NCBI GenBank assembly: GCA_037783415.1
Contig: JAZGTN010000312.1
Coordinates: forward strand, 33,988-97,987
Source: Leptasterias polaris
Lineage: Eukaryota; Echinodermata; Asteroidea; Forcipulatida; Asteriidae
Length of the DNA stretch: 64,000 bases
Reading direction: 5' to 3'
Shown in pieces: positions 62,179 to 64,000 of the stretch. The notes under the pieces are model-generated. The model saw only the letters and a list, made by a program, of their open reading frames with translations. It was not told the DNA's origin and did no database searches. Position numbers and translations under genes: made by a program. Position 1 is the stretch's first letter. Each line of letters starts with the position of its first letter.

Positions 62179-64000
62179 TGACATCATGACCCTGCTCACC
62201 TGGGAGTCTACTTCACTTACTGAGACTGGTGTGCTGAAGTGGGGTGACATGACCCTGCTCACCTGGGAGTCTACTTCACTTACTGAGACTGGTGTGCAGA
62301 AGTGTGGTGACATGACCCTGCTCACCTGGGAGTCTACTTCACTTACTGAGACTGGTGTGCTGAAGTGGGTTGACATGACCCTGCTCACCTGGGAGTCTAC
62401 TTCACTTACTGAGACTGGTGTGCTGAAGTGGGTTGACATGACCCTGCTCACCTGGGAGTCTACTTCACTTACTGAGACTGGTGTGCTGAAGTGGGGTGAC
62501 ATCATGACCCTGCTCACCTGGGAGTCTACTTCACTTACTGAGACTGGTGTGCTGAAGTGGGTTGACATGACCCTGCTCACCTGAGAGTCTACTTCACTTA
62601 CTGAGACTGGTGTGCTCAAGTGGGGTGACATCATGACCCTGCTCACCTGGGAGTCTACTTCACTTACTGAGACTGGTGTGCTGAAGTGGGGTGACATCAT
62701 GACCCTGCTCACCTGGGAGTCTACTTCACTTACTGAGACTGGTGTGCTGAAGTGGGGTGACATGACCCTGCTCACCTGGGAGTCTACTTCACTTACTGAG
62801 ACTGGTGTGCAGAAGTGTGGTGACATGACCCTGCTCACCTGGGAGTCTACTTCACTTACTGAGACTGGTGTGCTAAAGTGGGTTGACATGACCCTGCTCA
62901 CCTGGGAGTCTACTTCACTTACTGAGACTGGTGTGCTGAAGTGGGTTGACATGACCCTGCTCACCTGGGAGTCTACTTCACTTACTGAGACTGGTGTGCT
63001 GAAGTGGGGTGACATCATGACCCTGCTCACCTGGGGGTCTACTTCACTTACTGAGACTGGTGTGCTAAAGTGGGGTGACATCATGACCCTGCTCACCTGG
63101 GAGTCTACTTCACTTACTGAGACTGGTGTGCTGAAGTGGGTTGACATCATGACCCTGCTCACCTGGGAGTCTACTTCACTTACTGAGACTGGTGTGCTGA
63201 AGTGGGGTGACATCATGACCCTGCTCACCTGGGAGTCTACTTCACTTACTGAGACTGGTGTGCTGAAGTGGGTTGACATGACCCTGCTCACCTGGGAGTC
63301 TACTTCACTTACTGAGACTGGTGTGCTAAAGTGGGGTGACATCATGACCCTGCTCACCTGGGAGTCTACTTCACTTACTGAGACTGGTGTGCTGAAGTGG
63401 GTTGACATGACCCTGCTCACCTGGGAGTCTACTTCACTTACTGAGACTGGTGTGCTGAAGTGGGGTGACATCATGACCCTGCTCACCTGGGAGTCTACTT
63501 CACTTACTGAGACTGGTGTGCTAAAGTGGGGTGACATCATGACCCTGCTCACCTGGGAGTCTACTTCACTTACTGAGACTGGTGTGCTGAAGTGGGTTGA
63601 CATCATGACCCTGCTCACCTGGGAGTCTACTTCACTTACTGAGACTGGTGTGCTGAAGTGGGGTGACATCATGACCCTGCTCACCTGGGAGTCTACTTCA
63701 CTTACTGAGACTGGTGTGCTGAAGTGGGTTGACATGACCCTGCTCACCTGGGAGTCTACTTCACTTACTGAGACTGGTGTGCTAAAGTGGGGTGACATCA
63801 TGACCCTGCTCACCTGGGAGTCTACTTCACTTACTGAGACTGGTGTGCTGAAGTGGGTTGACATGACCGTGCTCACCTGAGAGTCTACTTCACTTACTGA
63901 GACTGGTGTGCTGAAGTGGGTTGACATGACCCTGCTCACCTGGGAGTCTACTTCACTTACTGAGACTGGTGTGCTCAAGTGGGGTGACATCATGACCCTG

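Larger units (their letters stand above)
39295..64000 (+). repeat. 63/66-bp tandem satellite, block C (continues past the right edge)
   Basis: Same satellite and orientation, about 380 units by length. It starts with the right-hand CACCTG target duplication of the LINE and runs to the window end. It is marked by units with gtgcagaagtgtgg (near 40,166, 41,383, 41,833, 42,790, 43,240, 44,324, 45,667, 46,691, 48,548, 50,162, 54,280, 55,434, 62,296 and 62,813) and with gttggcatgacc. Several single-G length changes break the unit reading frame at 52,302, 58,838, 59,289, 59,741, 60,021 and 62,174. Confidence 0.97.

Noticed and set aside
1..64000. Centromeric satellite with CENP-B boxes
   Set aside because: The unit has no CENP-B-like motif (it lacks CpG altogether), and nothing in the window shows chromosomal position.

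Overview
The window is animal genomic DNA dominated by one tandem repeat. About 84% of it (1-13,682, 18,705-34,119 and 39,295-64,000, roughly 53.8 kb or about 830 units by length) is a 63/66-bp minisatellite in a single orientation that runs off both ends of the window. Two complete mobile elements interrupt it. There are no bacterial-type genes. Short gt-ag introns, a RAG1-like zinc-finger/RING gene and an APE-type LINE show a metazoan. Frequent acatgtacatg and aggccta words in the non-satellite DNA remind me of marine deuterostomes (echinoderm, hemichordate or lancelet), but this is only a hint; species and chromosome position cannot be read from the window.

Layout. Block A (1-13,682) is satellite. 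13,683-18,704 is a 5,022-bp DNA transposon: 9-bp perfect terminal inverted repeats starting CAC, a 4-bp ACCT target duplication, and one six-exon gene (14,484-17,348) for an inferred 660-residue protein. Its N-terminal half has the zinc-cluster/RING/zinc-finger order of the RAG1 N-terminus. Its C-terminal half looks transposase-like, with a glutamate motif but no recognisable first two catalytic aspartates. The best comparison I know is the N-RAG-TP/Chapaev group of transposons. Block B (18,705-34,119) is satellite. 34,120-39,294 is an apparently full-length CR1/L2-group LINE with both ORFs intact, a PHD finger at the start of ORF2, a 3' stem-loop and a (TGAAC)5 tail, flanked by a 6-bp CACCTG target duplication. 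Block C (39,295-64,000) is satellite.

The satellite has two main unit types, 63 bp and 66 bp (a GG/GT change plus a CAT insertion), often alternating as a 129-bp dimer, and all four combinations of the two changes occur. Nested higher-order duplications (offsets 1,665, 2,367, 3,456, 4,485, 1,614, 3,138 and about 20,318 bp) show growth by unequal exchange. All main unit lengths are multiples of three, so very long reading frames exist on both strands; the minus-strand frame has no stop over thousands of codons. I treat this as probably non-coding but unresolved.

How the parts relate. Both mobile elements landed in the same six bases (CACCTG) of the unit. A duplicated copy of the DNA transposon's target site, still empty, lies at about 21,072-21,075, so that insertion came after the local duplication. 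The most interesting item is the RAG1-N-terminal-like transposon, including a possible truncated product from retention of intron 1.
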